The notes under the pieces are model-generated. The model saw nothing but the letters and a program-made list of their open reading frames with translations, did not search any database and was not told the DNA's origin. The translations under genes and the position numbers were made by a program. Source: Flavobacteriia bacterium (GTDB lineage: Bacteria; Bacteroidota; Bacteroidia; Flavobacteriales; Flavobacteriaceae). From it: 13,972 bases of DNA. Shown piece after piece: positions 5,704 to 12,887 of this stretch (positions are counted from its first letter, which is position 1; each line of letters opens with the position of its first letter). The stretch covers positions 1-13,972 of the forward strand of contig DRQI01000356.1 in NCBI GenBank assembly GCA_011330545.1, written 5' to 3'.

Positions 5704-7857
5704 CTACAAATTATCCAGTTGATTTTTAACCTTATCATCACTAATCGTCCAAAAGAACCCTATAAAAAAGAATCGGTCGGCATTGGGTACTACCGCTTGG
5801 CGTTGAAAAACGCCATTGTTATCAGGCGTTTGGGCATAGTCATAACCAAATACATTATTAAACCCTAAGATATTGGTTGCCGAAACATAGAGTATTTTTT
5901 GTTGTGAAATTAAATAACTCCAATTCACACTCAAACTGTGGTAATCTTTTGTTTTGCCATCCATAAAGAAAGCCGAATTCGGATTGTTATATGGGCGCCC
6001 ACCGGCATAATTATAGGTCATTCCCACTTGCGAACGCAACTTGTCAATCCAATATTTAGTCACCAATGAAGCATTGTGTTTGGTAGCGTAATCCGGCGTA
6101 ACCTCTGCCGGAAAATCCTGAAATTTCCGCTTTGTATCCAAATACGAATACGAAAACCAATACTGTAAATTTTTAACACTTTTGCTATCTTTAAAAAACA
6201 GGTCTAAGCCTTTGGCAAAGCCAAATCCGTTTGTAGTAAAATTGGTATTCGGCAGGTTCAAGGCAGTATCAAACTGCAACAACTTATCGTACTTTTTATA
6301 AAAGGCTTCTGCCCTAAACAACCGTTTGTTGTGTTTGTATTGATAATTAAAAATATAGTGTGTTGCTTTTTGCAAGGCCAACTGCTGCTCAAATTTTAAG
6401 GCATCATTTTCGGGAGTTTGGTAAAAATTACCATAGGCAAAAGACAATTGCCCATGCCGGCTTAGCTTATAGGCTAATGACAAACGCGGCGCTACGGCAT
6501 ATTCATCGAGCAAGGCAACATAGTTTCCGCGGACACCCACTTTAGCAGCAAACTTTTTTGAGAAAAACACATCGGCTTCGGCAAAAGCAGCACCAGAGGT
6601 ATTGGTAAAGTTATTTTTAAATGGCGTGGATTGATTGGCCAATCCGCTTTCATCAAAATTGGCAGTTATAAGTTCGCCGCCATAACTCAATTTAAAACGG
6701 CTGCTAAATACATGCCTTAGTTTTGCTTTTAGGTGAAAAGAGTTCTCAACGGTTTTTATGTCTGTATCAACTATTCGAACCTTGGTATTGCTATTGCTAA
6801 AACTCGCCCCTGCTGTTAATTTTGTAGTACCGCCAATATAGCCGTCATAAGACGCATTGCTATACCAATTGCTATTGGCAAGTGTAAACCTCGCCAAATT
6901 TTCAAAATTAATATCTTCTTGTTCAAGGTCAAATTTTGTCGCTTCAAAAGCCGAATAGAACTTTAACAATCCGTTTTCGGTAACATGCCTGTAAACGGTT
7001 TCTCCTGAAATGGCTTCGGGGAGTTTATTCCATTGGTTCCTATCGGGCAACAAGGCATTATAAGGCGCTAAGTTTATGTATTGGGTATTGAGAGTAAGGG
7101 CATCATTTTTCCATTTTTTTTTATGGCCAATCCCTCCGCCAAGCGACATAAACGAAAGGTTGGTTTCATTTTGTTTAGGTTGGTCGATAGTATTTAGCAA
7201 TAAAACACTCGACAGGGCATTGCCATATTCTGCCGAATACCCGCCGGTACTAAAGGTAATCCCATCGAATAAAAAAGGCGAATAGCGCCCGCGGGTAGGA
7301 ATGTTATTAGCGGTTGGCGTATAGGGCTTAAACACCTGTAATCCGTCAATAAAAACCTGTGTTTCTTCGGCAGTGCCGCCACGTACAAACAAACGGCCGT
7401 CTTCGCCAACGGTTTGTGTACCCGGCAAGGTTTGCAATGCCGAAATAAAATCGCCTGCAACGCCGGCAGTAGTCACCACGTCTAGTGAATTCATCACCGT
7501 AGCTTTTGAATTATCGCCGGCTTGAAATGAACCCGCCGTTAATACCACGGCATCTAAGGTATTTACCGATTCTTTTAAAATGATAGTTAGGTGGTGCAAA
7601 ACAGTTACATCAGCCGTTTTTTTATAGGTTTGAAAGGTAATATACGAAACTACCAAAGTAACTTCGCCCATTTCTGTGGTTTCGAAAGAAAATTTACCGT
7701 CAATATCGGTGGTGGCTCCGTCATAGGTATTTTGAAGATATACATTGGCACCTACAATAGGAGTTCCTTTTTTATCGGTTACCTTACCTGATATTGGTCG
7801 TTGGGCATTCAATTGTGTGGCGAGCAGCAGCAAGGCTATTTTTATTAAAATTTTCAT
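5704..7857 (-). CDS. TonB-dependent outer-membrane receptor
   Basis: This 717-residue outer-membrane barrel would import a substrate using TonB/ExbBD energy. The order is: signal peptide 1-18 (cleavage before Gln19), a carboxypeptidase-regulatory-like beta-sandwich at about 20-95 (ISGKVTDKKGTPIVGANVYLQNT, DGKFSFET) that is typical of Bacteroidota receptors, a plug domain from about 105 (TLDAVVLTAGSF...ISALQTLPGTQTVGEDGRLFVRGGTAEETQVFIDGLQV), and then a beta-barrel of alternating strands. The barrel ends at RFFFIGFFWTIS, followed by a short polar tail rather than a terminal aromatic residue. At about 700 residues it is much smaller than SusC-type receptors and has no SusD partner beside it, so a siderophore, metal or small-molecule substrate is more likely than a glycan. 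The substrate cannot be assigned. It is transcribed alone, divergently from the GMC dehydrogenase pair. Confidence 0.92.
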   Translation of the reverse strand: MKILIKIALLLLATQLNAQRPISGKVTDKKGTPIVGANVYLQNTYDGATTDIDGKFSFETTEMGEVTLVVSYITFQTYKKTADVTVLHHLTIILKESVNTLDAVVLTAGSFQAGDNSKATVMNSLDVVTTAGVAGDFISALQTLPGTQTVGEDGRLFVRGGTAEETQVFIDGLQVFKPYTPTANNIPTRGRYSPFLFDGITFSTGGYSAEYGNALSSVLLLNTIDQPKQNETNLSFMSLGGGIGHKKKWKNDALTLNTQYINLAPYNALLPDRNQWNKLPEAISGETVYRHVTENGLLKFYSAFEATKFDLEQEDINFENLARFTLANSNWYSNASYDGYIGGTTKLTAGASFSNSNTKVRIVDTDIKTVENSFHLKAKLRHVFSSRFKLSYGGELITANFDESGLANQSTPFKNNFTNTSGAAFAEADVFFSKKFAAKVGVRGNYVALLDEYAVAPRLSLAYKLSRHGQLSFAYGNFYQTPENDALKFEQQLALQKATHYIFNYQYKHNKRLFRAEAFYKKYDKLLQFDTALNLPNTNFTTNGFGFAKGLDLFFKDSKSVKNLQYWFSYSYLDTKRKFQDFPAEVTPDYATKHNASLVTKYWIDKLRSQVGMTYNYAGGRPYNNPNSAFFMDGKTKDYHSLSVNWSYLISQQKILYVSATNILGFNNVFGYDYAQTPDNNGVFQRQAVVPNADRFFFIGFFWTISDDKVKNQLDNL

Positions 7858-7925
7858 TGTCTTATATAACTATTTTTCTGCTGCAAATATCTTTTGGCAA
7901 ATTTCGTTATACTAAAAATAGCTAC

Positions 7926-7969
7926 CGGATTGTACTTTTTTAAGGATGAATTGTCACCTTTTCAATCCG
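7926..7969. repeat. Nested inverted repeat upstream of the TonB receptor
   Basis: Outer arms CGGATTG (7926-7932) and CAATCCG (7963-7969) are perfect complements. Inside, AAGG plus TGA (7942-7949, with one bulged A) pairs with TCACCTT (7954-7960) around an ATTG loop. The + strand copy is followed by AAAAAA; on the minus strand the structure would sit about 70-110 bases before the receptor start, possibly in its leader. It could be an RNA structure or paired protein-binding sites. Confidence 0.4.
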
Positions 7970-8014
7970 AAAAAATCGTATTAAAAATTACTGTATGATT
8001 TCTTTTTATTTTGC

Positions 8015-8045
8015 TTGGTAACTTAAAATATAAAGATTAGTTTCG
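8015..8045 (+). promoter_or_regulatory. Candidate Bacteroidota promoter for the GMC operon
   Basis: TTG at 8015-8017 (a second TTG lies at 8011-8013), then 20 bases, then TAGTTTCG at 8038-8045, which differs from the phylum's -7 consensus TAnnTTTG at one base. Transcription would begin near 8050 and run through the palindrome at 8054-8065, giving a leader of about 130 bases before the small-subunit gene. The match is imperfect and AT-rich DNA gives many such hits. Confidence 0.3.
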
Positions 8046-8183
8046 TATGCTTTATGATTAATCATTAATTTGCGATGAGCCTTCATAACCCATACAATAG
8101 CAACCGATATATGTATAATCAAATGCTGCTTTTTGCTAAGGCAGGAAAGGCTTGATTTATAAAAACAATAAAAAAATTGATCG

Positions 8184-8582
8184 ATGAAAAGGCGTACTTT
8201 TATTTGGGTTTCTACTGCTGCAGCAATTACCCTTGCTTTACCGGTGGCAAGTTGTAGTACAACACCTAGTTTAGAAGAAATACTCTCTTCTCCTAAAACA
8301 TTATTGGCAATTAAAGATATGGATACAATTCGCGAATTGGGAAATTCTTATATGGCATCTGTACCTTCAGAAACAACAAGAGAATTACTAATGCATTTAT
8401 TGCTGAGAGATACAACCGGCAATGCTGTTTTTAAGCCGTCTGAGGCAACGGTGCTACAACAATTCATCGGTAAAAAAATAAAAAATGATTTTACCATGGG
8501 TGAACTTGTGTTTCTCAAAGGGTGGGTTTTATCAAAAACCGAAGCACGGCAATGCGCCCTAAATGCCCTTCTAAAAAACTAA
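8184..8582 (+). CDS. Tat-signal small subunit (gluconate 2-dehydrogenase subunit 3-like)
   Basis: This 132-residue protein is probably the small partner of the GMC dehydrogenase encoded 2 bp downstream. The N-terminus has a twin-arginine signal (MKRRTFIW, R3-R4) and a hydrophobic core that runs into a lipobox-like VASC with Cys24, so it may be exported folded by Tat and lipid-anchored. The body is helical, and its end resembles the subunit-3 family pattern (FTMGELVFLKGWVLSKTEARQCAL). In three-subunit membrane dehydrogenases this gamma subunit supplies the Tat signal that carries the signal-less FAD subunit across the membrane; the same hitchhiker arrangement is inferred here. No cytochrome c subunit is encoded nearby. 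Confidence 0.72.
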   Translation: MKRRTFIWVSTAAAITLALPVASCSTTPSLEEILSSPKTLLAIKDMDTIRELGNSYMASVPSETTRELLMHLLLRDTTGNAVFKPSEATVLQQFIGKKIKNDFTMGELVFLKGWVLSKTEARQCALNALLKN

Positions 8583-8584
8583 TC

Positions 8585-10135
8585 ATGTTAATAGATGCAC
8601 GAAAATTAGATACCAATACACTTATAGAAGGCGATATCTGTATTATAGGTGCCGGGGCAGCAGGAATTAGCATTGCCTTAGAATGGATAAACACCCCTTA
8701 TAAGGTACTCTTATTAGAAGGTGGAGGTTTTGATTATGAAAATGAAATACAAGACTTATACAAAGGCAAAACTACCGGGCAACGGTATTTTTCATTACGG
8801 GCAACCCGCATTCATTGTTTTGGCGGCACTACCAAAATTTGGGGAGGTTTTTGCGCACAGTTTGATCAGCTCGATTTTAAAAAAAGAGATTGGGTAGCCC
8901 ATAGCGGATGGCCTATTTCTAAAAAAGATATCGATCCTTATTATCATAAAGCCACAGACATTTTAGACTTGGCATCTTATGATTATAATGTAGCACATTG
9001 GCAAAAAGAAGACCCTTCGCGTATTGCGCTTCCTATTGATGAAAATGTAGTTTGGAATAAAATGTGGCAATTCAGCCCACCTACCCGATTTGGGTACAAA
9101 TACAAAGATACCATCGTAAATGCCGGCAATATACACCTTTATACGTATGCCAATGTAACCAATATCACAGCCAATGATAACCTCTCTGAAGTTACCGAAG
9201 TTACGGCAAAAAATCACGAAGGCAAAACACTCAAGGTAAGAGCCAAACATTATATTTTAGCCTCAGGTGCTATCCAAAATGCGCGGTTATTGCTGGCTTC
9301 CAATACCCAAAACCGATACGGCTTAGCTAATGAAAATGATGTTGTTGGGCGGTATTTTATGGAACATATAGAAGTCAAAGGCGCTGAGATATGGCTCTCT
9401 CGCAAGCTCCCCATGCAACTGTACTTACTAGATTATGGCAAGACAAAAGCCCGGGCCGAATTGGCGATTTCTGAAGCTGCCCAAGAGAAGTTTAAAATTT
9501 TAAATGGCACTGCCGCTTTTAGGCCTTTAGACAAAGCGAGGCATACAAAACCCTTTATTGATATTTGGAATACCGATGACCCCCGAAAGAATAAGTTATC
9601 AACTTGGGAAAAAGTAAAAAACCGGTTGTTAAAATACAAAGACGAAGCTACCATAGACAACATTGACAGAGCCTATGAATTTTTTACCCGAATTGAACAG
9701 GTGCCCAACCCGAATTCGCGTGTTACGTTAGACACTGAAAAAGACGCTTTAGGGGTACCTAGAATCCAGTTGCATTGGGAATTGACGCCTTTTGATAAGA
9801 GAAGTATCCGAAAAATCTATGAAATTATCGGGCAACAAGTGGGCATTACGGATATTGCCAGAGTGAAATTATTTGATTATCTACAAGATAAAAACGATAC
9901 TTCTTGGCCCGATTTTACCAGTGGCGGATGGCATCATATGGGTACGACCCGAATGAGTAGCAATCCTCAAAAAGGAGTGGTGGATGCTAATTGTAAAGTT
10001 CACGGAATCAATAATTTATATATTTCAGGTTCCTCTTGTTTTACCACCGGAGGTGCCGTTAATCCTACCCTGACATTAGTCGCTTTGAGTTTGCGTTTGG
10101 CGGCTCACTTAAAAGAAAAAATGAATCGCCATTGA
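8585..10135 (+). CDS. FAD-dependent GMC-family oxidoreductase (large subunit)
   Basis: This is a 516-residue flavoprotein alcohol/sugar dehydrogenase. The FAD-binding Rossmann motif is GAGAAG at residues 22-27 (DICIIGAGAAGIS), followed by VLLLEGGG. The GMC signature region is FGGTTKIWGGFCAQF, with HSGWPISKKDIDPYY after it. The C-terminus has GGWHHMGTTRM with His450-His451, then LYISGSSCFTTGGAVNPTLTLVALSLRLA with Asn493, supplying the usual His/Asn catalytic pair. There is no signal peptide, consistent with export alongside the Tat small subunit. I chose ATG 8585 over the in-frame GTG at 8522: it starts 2 bp after the upstream stop and places the dinucleotide fold at a normal distance from the N-terminus. 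Substrate (sugar, sugar acid or polyol) and electron acceptor cannot be told; no cytochrome c partner is adjacent. Confidence 0.9.
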   Translation: MLIDARKLDTNTLIEGDICIIGAGAAGISIALEWINTPYKVLLLEGGGFDYENEIQDLYKGKTTGQRYFSLRATRIHCFGGTTKIWGGFCAQFDQLDFKKRDWVAHSGWPISKKDIDPYYHKATDILDLASYDYNVAHWQKEDPSRIALPIDENVVWNKMWQFSPPTRFGYKYKDTIVNAGNIHLYTYANVTNITANDNLSEVTEVTAKNHEGKTLKVRAKHYILASGAIQNARLLLASNTQNRYGLANENDVVGRYFMEHIEVKGAEIWLSRKLPMQLYLLDYGKTKARAELAISEAAQEKFKILNGTAAFRPLDKARHTKPFIDIWNTDDPRKNKLSTWEKVKNRLLKYKDEATIDNIDRAYEFFTRIEQVPNPNSRVTLDTEKDALGVPRIQLHWELTPFDKRSIRKIYEIIGQQVGITDIARVKLFDYLQDKNDTSWPDFTSGGWHHMGTTRMSSNPQKGVVDANCKVHGINNLYISGSSCFTTGGAVNPTLTLVALSLRLAAHLKEKMNRH

Positions 10136-10219
10136 TACTATGGCTTGAAAGAGCCTTTTGTACTTTCACTATAAATTTTACATACCTTGTAACAAATTCA
10201 TCATTTTACTTACTTATAA

Positions 10220-10232
10220 GTTGGAAACCAAC
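10220..10232 (+). promoter_or_regulatory. Short hairpin just before the sigma-factor start
   Basis: GTTGG (10220-10224) and CCAAC (10228-10232) are perfect complements around AAA, ending 5 bases before the GTG start codon of the sigma-factor gene. Such a small stem at the ribosome-loading site could modulate translation or be an operator half-site pair. It is short enough to be chance. Confidence 0.25.
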
Positions 10233-10237
10233 CAAAC

Positions 10238-10732
10238 GTGACTGAAGAACTCGAACATAAATTTATCGCAGATTTAGAGCAGCATCAAAACATTGTACAC
10301 AAAGTTTGTAAACTTTATACGAACAATAAAGATGCCCATAATGATTTATTTCAAGAGATTACCATCCAACTATGGAAAGCATACCCGAAGTTTAGGGGCG
10401 AAGCAAAATTTAGCACTTGGATGTATAGGGTTGCCTTAAATACGGCCATTACGCTGTATAGAAAATCTAAAAGAACCATTAAAACGCAAGATTTTGATTC
10501 GGTTTTATTTAAAATAGAATCTTCTGAATACGACGATACCGAAGAGCAACAATTACAACTGCTCTACAAGGCCATTCACCATTTATCAGATATTGAAAAG
10601 GCGTTGGTATTTTTATATTTAGAAGATAAAAATTATAGGGAAATCTCAGAAACCATGGGTATTTCTGAAGTTAATGCGAGAGTGAAAATGAATAGAGTAA
10701 AAAATAAATTAAAAAAAATACTAAATCCGTAA
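10238..10732 (+). CDS. ECF-type RNA polymerase sigma factor
   Basis: This 164-residue sigma-70-family factor has only regions 2 and 4, as in the extracytoplasmic-function group. Region 2 spans about 20-80, with DLFQEITIQLWKAYPKFRGEAKFSTWMYRVALNTAITLYRK, including the core-binding and -10 recognition helices. Region 4 spans about 108-160, with LSDIEKALVFLYLEDKNYREISETMGISEVNARVKMNRVKNKLKKIL, a helix-turn-helix for the -35 element. The start is GTG at 10238; no nearby in-frame ATG offers a better choice, and the N-terminus lines up with typical family members. The 4-TM gene follows after 4 bp, so it is probably an antagonist or signal-input partner. The target promoters are unknown. Confidence 0.9.
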   Translation: MTEELEHKFIADLEQHQNIVHKVCKLYTNNKDAHNDLFQEITIQLWKAYPKFRGEAKFSTWMYRVALNTAITLYRKSKRTIKTQDFDSVLFKIESSEYDDTEEQQLQLLYKAIHHLSDIEKALVFLYLEDKNYREISETMGISEVNARVKMNRVKNKLKKILNP

Positions 10733-10736
10733 TACT

Positions 10737-11366
10737 ATGGATCAATTAGAATTATTAAAAAAGAATTGGAAGAAATTAGACCATACGCTTCCAAAATTAT
10801 CGCGAGAAGAAATTTCTAATCTTATTCATAAGAAATCATCCTCTATTGTAAAATGGATTTTTATTATCAGTTTGTTAGAATTTATAATTCCGAACATCCT
10901 CCTATTATTTGCCGATTTTGATAAATATACTACTGAAACAAGGGCTTTGGGATTATTGAACTTTTCAATTATATTCAATACCATTACTTATATTGTCATT
11001 ATTTATTTCATCTATCGGTTCTATAAAAATTACCAATCGATTTCTGCTGATTCTAACCCTAAGGTTTTAATGCAAAACATTATCAAGACACGAAGGTCTG
11101 TAAAGCATTATATTTGGTTTAACTTAGCGATGATTCCTATTATTTCTTTGGTTACTTTATATAAAAAATTCAGTACTCCTGATTTTTTAGAAAAACTACC
11201 TGAAGGCACCAGTATGCTACTTGTATGGTTTCTAACTTTTGTTTTGGTAGCCGTTATTGTAACATTAACATGGTTATTTTACAGATTGCTTTACGGTATT
11301 TTATTGCATAAGCTCAAAAAGAATTATAACGAGTTGGTTTATAGTAATGGGGATGACTGCGGGTAA
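10737..11366 (+). CDS. Four-TM protein, candidate anti-sigma or accessory factor
   Basis: This 209-residue membrane protein begins 4 bp after the sigma-factor gene. A cytoplasmic-looking N-terminal segment of about 38 residues (MDQLELLKKNWKKLDHTLPKLSREEISNLIHKKSSS) is followed by four hydrophobic spans: IVKWIFIISLLEFIIPNILLLF, LLNFSIIFNTITYIVIIYFIY, HYIWFNLAMIPIISLVTLY and SMLLVWFLTFVLVAVIVTLTWLFY. The C-terminal end is polar. Flavobacteria often have a protein of this layout after an ECF sigma gene; a membrane protein with a short helical cytoplasmic head in such a pair commonly holds the sigma factor inactive. No zinc-binding anti-sigma motif (HxxxCxxC) is present, so the antagonist role is inference. 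The stop codon abuts that of the convergent YciO gene with no spacer. Confidence 0.75.
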   Translation: MDQLELLKKNWKKLDHTLPKLSREEISNLIHKKSSSIVKWIFIISLLEFIIPNILLLFADFDKYTTETRALGLLNFSIIFNTITYIVIIYFIYRFYKNYQSISADSNPKVLMQNIIKTRRSVKHYIWFNLAMIPIISLVTLYKKFSTPDFLEKLPEGTSMLLVWFLTFVLVAVIVTLTWLFYRLLYGILLHKLKKNYNELVYSNGDDCG

Positions 11367-11990
11367 TTATTGTAAAATTTCTAAGGACCCTTTGCCTTCT
11401 CTAATAATTTCAATTTCACCGGCTGATAAATCAATAACGGTTGATGGCTGATTGCCGCCATACCCGCCATCTATAACCACTTCTACCAAATGTTGCCACT
11501 TTTCAAAAATTAATTCGGGGTCAGTGGTATATTCAATAACATCGTCGTCATCATAGATTGACGTTGATACAATCGGGTTTCCTAATTGCTTTACAATTTC
11601 TCTGATAATATTGTTATCGGGTACTCTGATTCCAACCGTTTTTCTTTTTTTAAAAGCTTTGGGTAATTTATTACTTCCGGGCAATACAAAAGTGTACGCT
11701 CCGGGCAGGGCTCTTTTTAATATCTTATAGGTAGGGGTATCAATTTGTTTTACATAATCTGATAAATGGCTCAATCCGTTACAAATAAAAGAAAAATTAG
11801 CTTTTGATAATTTCAAGTTTTTAATACGTGCTACTTTTTCTAGGGCTTTGGTATTGGTAATATCACATCCCAAGCCGTATACGGTATCGGTAGGATAAAT
11901 TATCAACCCGCCTTTTTTGAGTACCGCTACCACTTTATCAATTTCTTTAGGGTTTGGGTTTTCGTTGTATATTTTAATGAATGTTGCCAT
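11367..11990 (-). CDS. YciO/YrdC/Sua5-family protein
   Basis: This 207-residue protein has the YrdC fold, which binds ATP, threonine and bicarbonate to form threonylcarbamoyl-AMP, the precursor of t6A37 in tRNAs. Family motifs are visible in order: KGGLIIYPTDTVYGLGCDI near the N-terminus, ARIKNLKLSKANFSFIC, PGAYTFVLPGS, KKRKTVGIRVPDN, GNPIVSTSIYDDDD, and VIDGGYGGNQPSTVIDLSAGEIEIIREGKG at the end. The pattern (short length, PGAYTFVL, DGGYGGNQPSTVIDL, REGKG) is closer to E. coli YciO than to YrdC/TsaC or the two-domain Sua5, so whether this is the main t6A enzyme depends on other copies in the genome. It is transcribed toward the sigma/4-TM operon and has no operon partner in the window. Confidence 0.9.
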   Translation of the reverse strand: MATFIKIYNENPNPKEIDKVVAVLKKGGLIIYPTDTVYGLGCDITNTKALEKVARIKNLKLSKANFSFICNGLSHLSDYVKQIDTPTYKILKRALPGAYTFVLPGSNKLPKAFKKRKTVGIRVPDNNIIREIVKQLGNPIVSTSIYDDDDVIEYTTDPELIFEKWQHLVEVVIDGGYGGNQPSTVIDLSAGEIEIIREGKGSLEILQ

Positions 11991-12123
11991 CGTTTTCTAA
12001 TGAATTATCTCAAAAAATTAATATCCTGACATAAGTTAAGTTTACGTTGCCGGTAAATAGGTAGCGTTGTGCGTCAATAAAAATATGAATTTTAAACTAA
12101 ACCCAGGTTCATAACCATAAAAA

Positions 12124-12146
12124 AACGGGCCAAAATATAGCCCGTT
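12124..12146 (-). terminator. Intrinsic terminator of the two-component operon
   Basis: AACGGGC (12124-12130) and GCCCGTT (12140-12146) form a GC-rich 7-bp stem around a 9-base AT-only-plus-one loop. Reading the minus strand, the stem runs straight into a T-run (GCCCGTTTTTTTATGG), the classic intrinsic terminator form, 35 bases past the response-regulator stop codon. The + strand side has only a weak T-tract. Confidence 0.85.
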
Positions 12147-12180
12147 GTATTTTATATTCAATTGAATTCTAATGCTCCAT

Positions 12181-12876
12181 TTAATTTACAATGAGCCGAA
12201 AGCCTTCGCCGTGAATATTTACAATTTCAACATTGGGGTCTTCTTTTAGATATTTACGAAGTTTGGCAATGTACACATCCATACTTCTCGAGGTAAAATA
12301 ATTATCGTCTCTCCAAATCTTAGTTAAGGCTAATTCTCTAGGCATTAAATCATTAACATGCAATACCAGCATTTTTAACAGCTTGTTTTCTTTGGGAGAC
12401 AATTTTCGGGGCTCGCCACCGTCGAAAGATAAATGGCGTAATTTAGAATTTAAATGAAACTTGCCAATTTGAAATTCGTACTGATCGTCATCAGCACTGG
12501 TATCTTTTTCTTTACGGTTTAAAATGGCTTTGATTTTATGCAGCAATACTTCAGAGTCAAACGGTTTGTTCAAATAATCGTCGGCTCCTACTTCATACCC
12601 TCTTAACACGTCTTCTTTCATGGTCTTGGCCGTTAAAAAGATGATGGGCACATCAGCATTCGAGGCTCTTATATCTTTTGCCAATGAAAATCCGTCTTTT
12701 CTGGGCATCATTACATCTAGTATACAGATATCAAAATCGTCATTTTTAAACATTATCAAACCTTCCAAGCCGTCTTTGGCATGGGTGACAGAATAATCAT
12801 TCAGCATTAAATAATCTTTTAATACCGTACCAAAATTCGGATCATCTTCTACTAGTAGTATTTTTTTATTTGTCAT
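12181..12876 (-). CDS. OmpR-family response regulator (RprY-like)
   Basis: This 231-residue transcription factor has a receiver domain at about 4-118, with the acidic pocket E10-D11-D12, the phospho-acceptor D54 (DICILDVMMPRKDGF), T82 (FLTAKT) and K104 (LNKPFD), all present and intact. A winged-helix DNA-binding domain at about 130-230 follows (RKLSPKENKLLKMLVLHVNDLMPRELALTKIW, then SMDVYIAKLRKYLKEDPNVEIVNIHGEGFRLIV). The gene starts 11 bp after the kinase stop, so the two are co-transcribed and cognate. The pair resembles the RprX/RprY system of Bacteroides in domain layout and style; the regulon cannot be inferred here. Transcription should end at the hairpin at 12124-12146. Confidence 0.93.
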   Translation of the reverse strand: MTNKKILLVEDDPNFGTVLKDYLMLNDYSVTHAKDGLEGLIMFKNDDFDICILDVMMPRKDGFSLAKDIRASNADVPIIFLTAKTMKEDVLRGYEVGADDYLNKPFDSEVLLHKIKAILNRKEKDTSADDDQYEFQIGKFHLNSKLRHLSFDGGEPRKLSPKENKLLKMLVLHVNDLMPRELALTKIWRDDNYFTSRSMDVYIAKLRKYLKEDPNVEIVNIHGEGFRLIVN

Positions 12877-12887
12877 AATTATTATAA

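Larger units (their letters stand above)
7858..8183. other. 326-bp divergent intergenic region
   Basis: This gap separates the TonB-receptor gene (-) from the Tat/GMC pair (+) and must carry promoters in both directions. No credible gene is present. It holds a nested inverted repeat (7926-7969), a candidate + strand promoter (8015-8045) and a 12-bp palindrome at 8054-8065 (ATGATTAATCAT). For the minus-strand gene the nearest -7-like string is GATATTTG just upstream of the coding start (one mismatch to TAnnTTTG), without a well-spaced -33 element. Confidence 0.5.

Noticed and set aside
8111..8155. 14-codon frame upstream of the Tat small subunit
   Set aside because: Very short, no overlap or coupling with the next gene, no supporting features.
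8522..8584. GTG-started 21-residue N-terminal extension of the GMC oxidoreductase
   Set aside because: It overlaps the small-subunit gene in another frame; ATG 8585 gives a normal spacing to both the upstream stop and the Rossmann motif.
10142..10159. Possible terminator after the GMC gene (GGCT / AGCC followed by TTTT)
   Set aside because: Only a 4-bp stem; too weak to call.
12156..12167. ATTCAATTGAAT palindrome
   Set aside because: AT-rich palindrome just downstream of a stop codon; no promoter context, likely chance.
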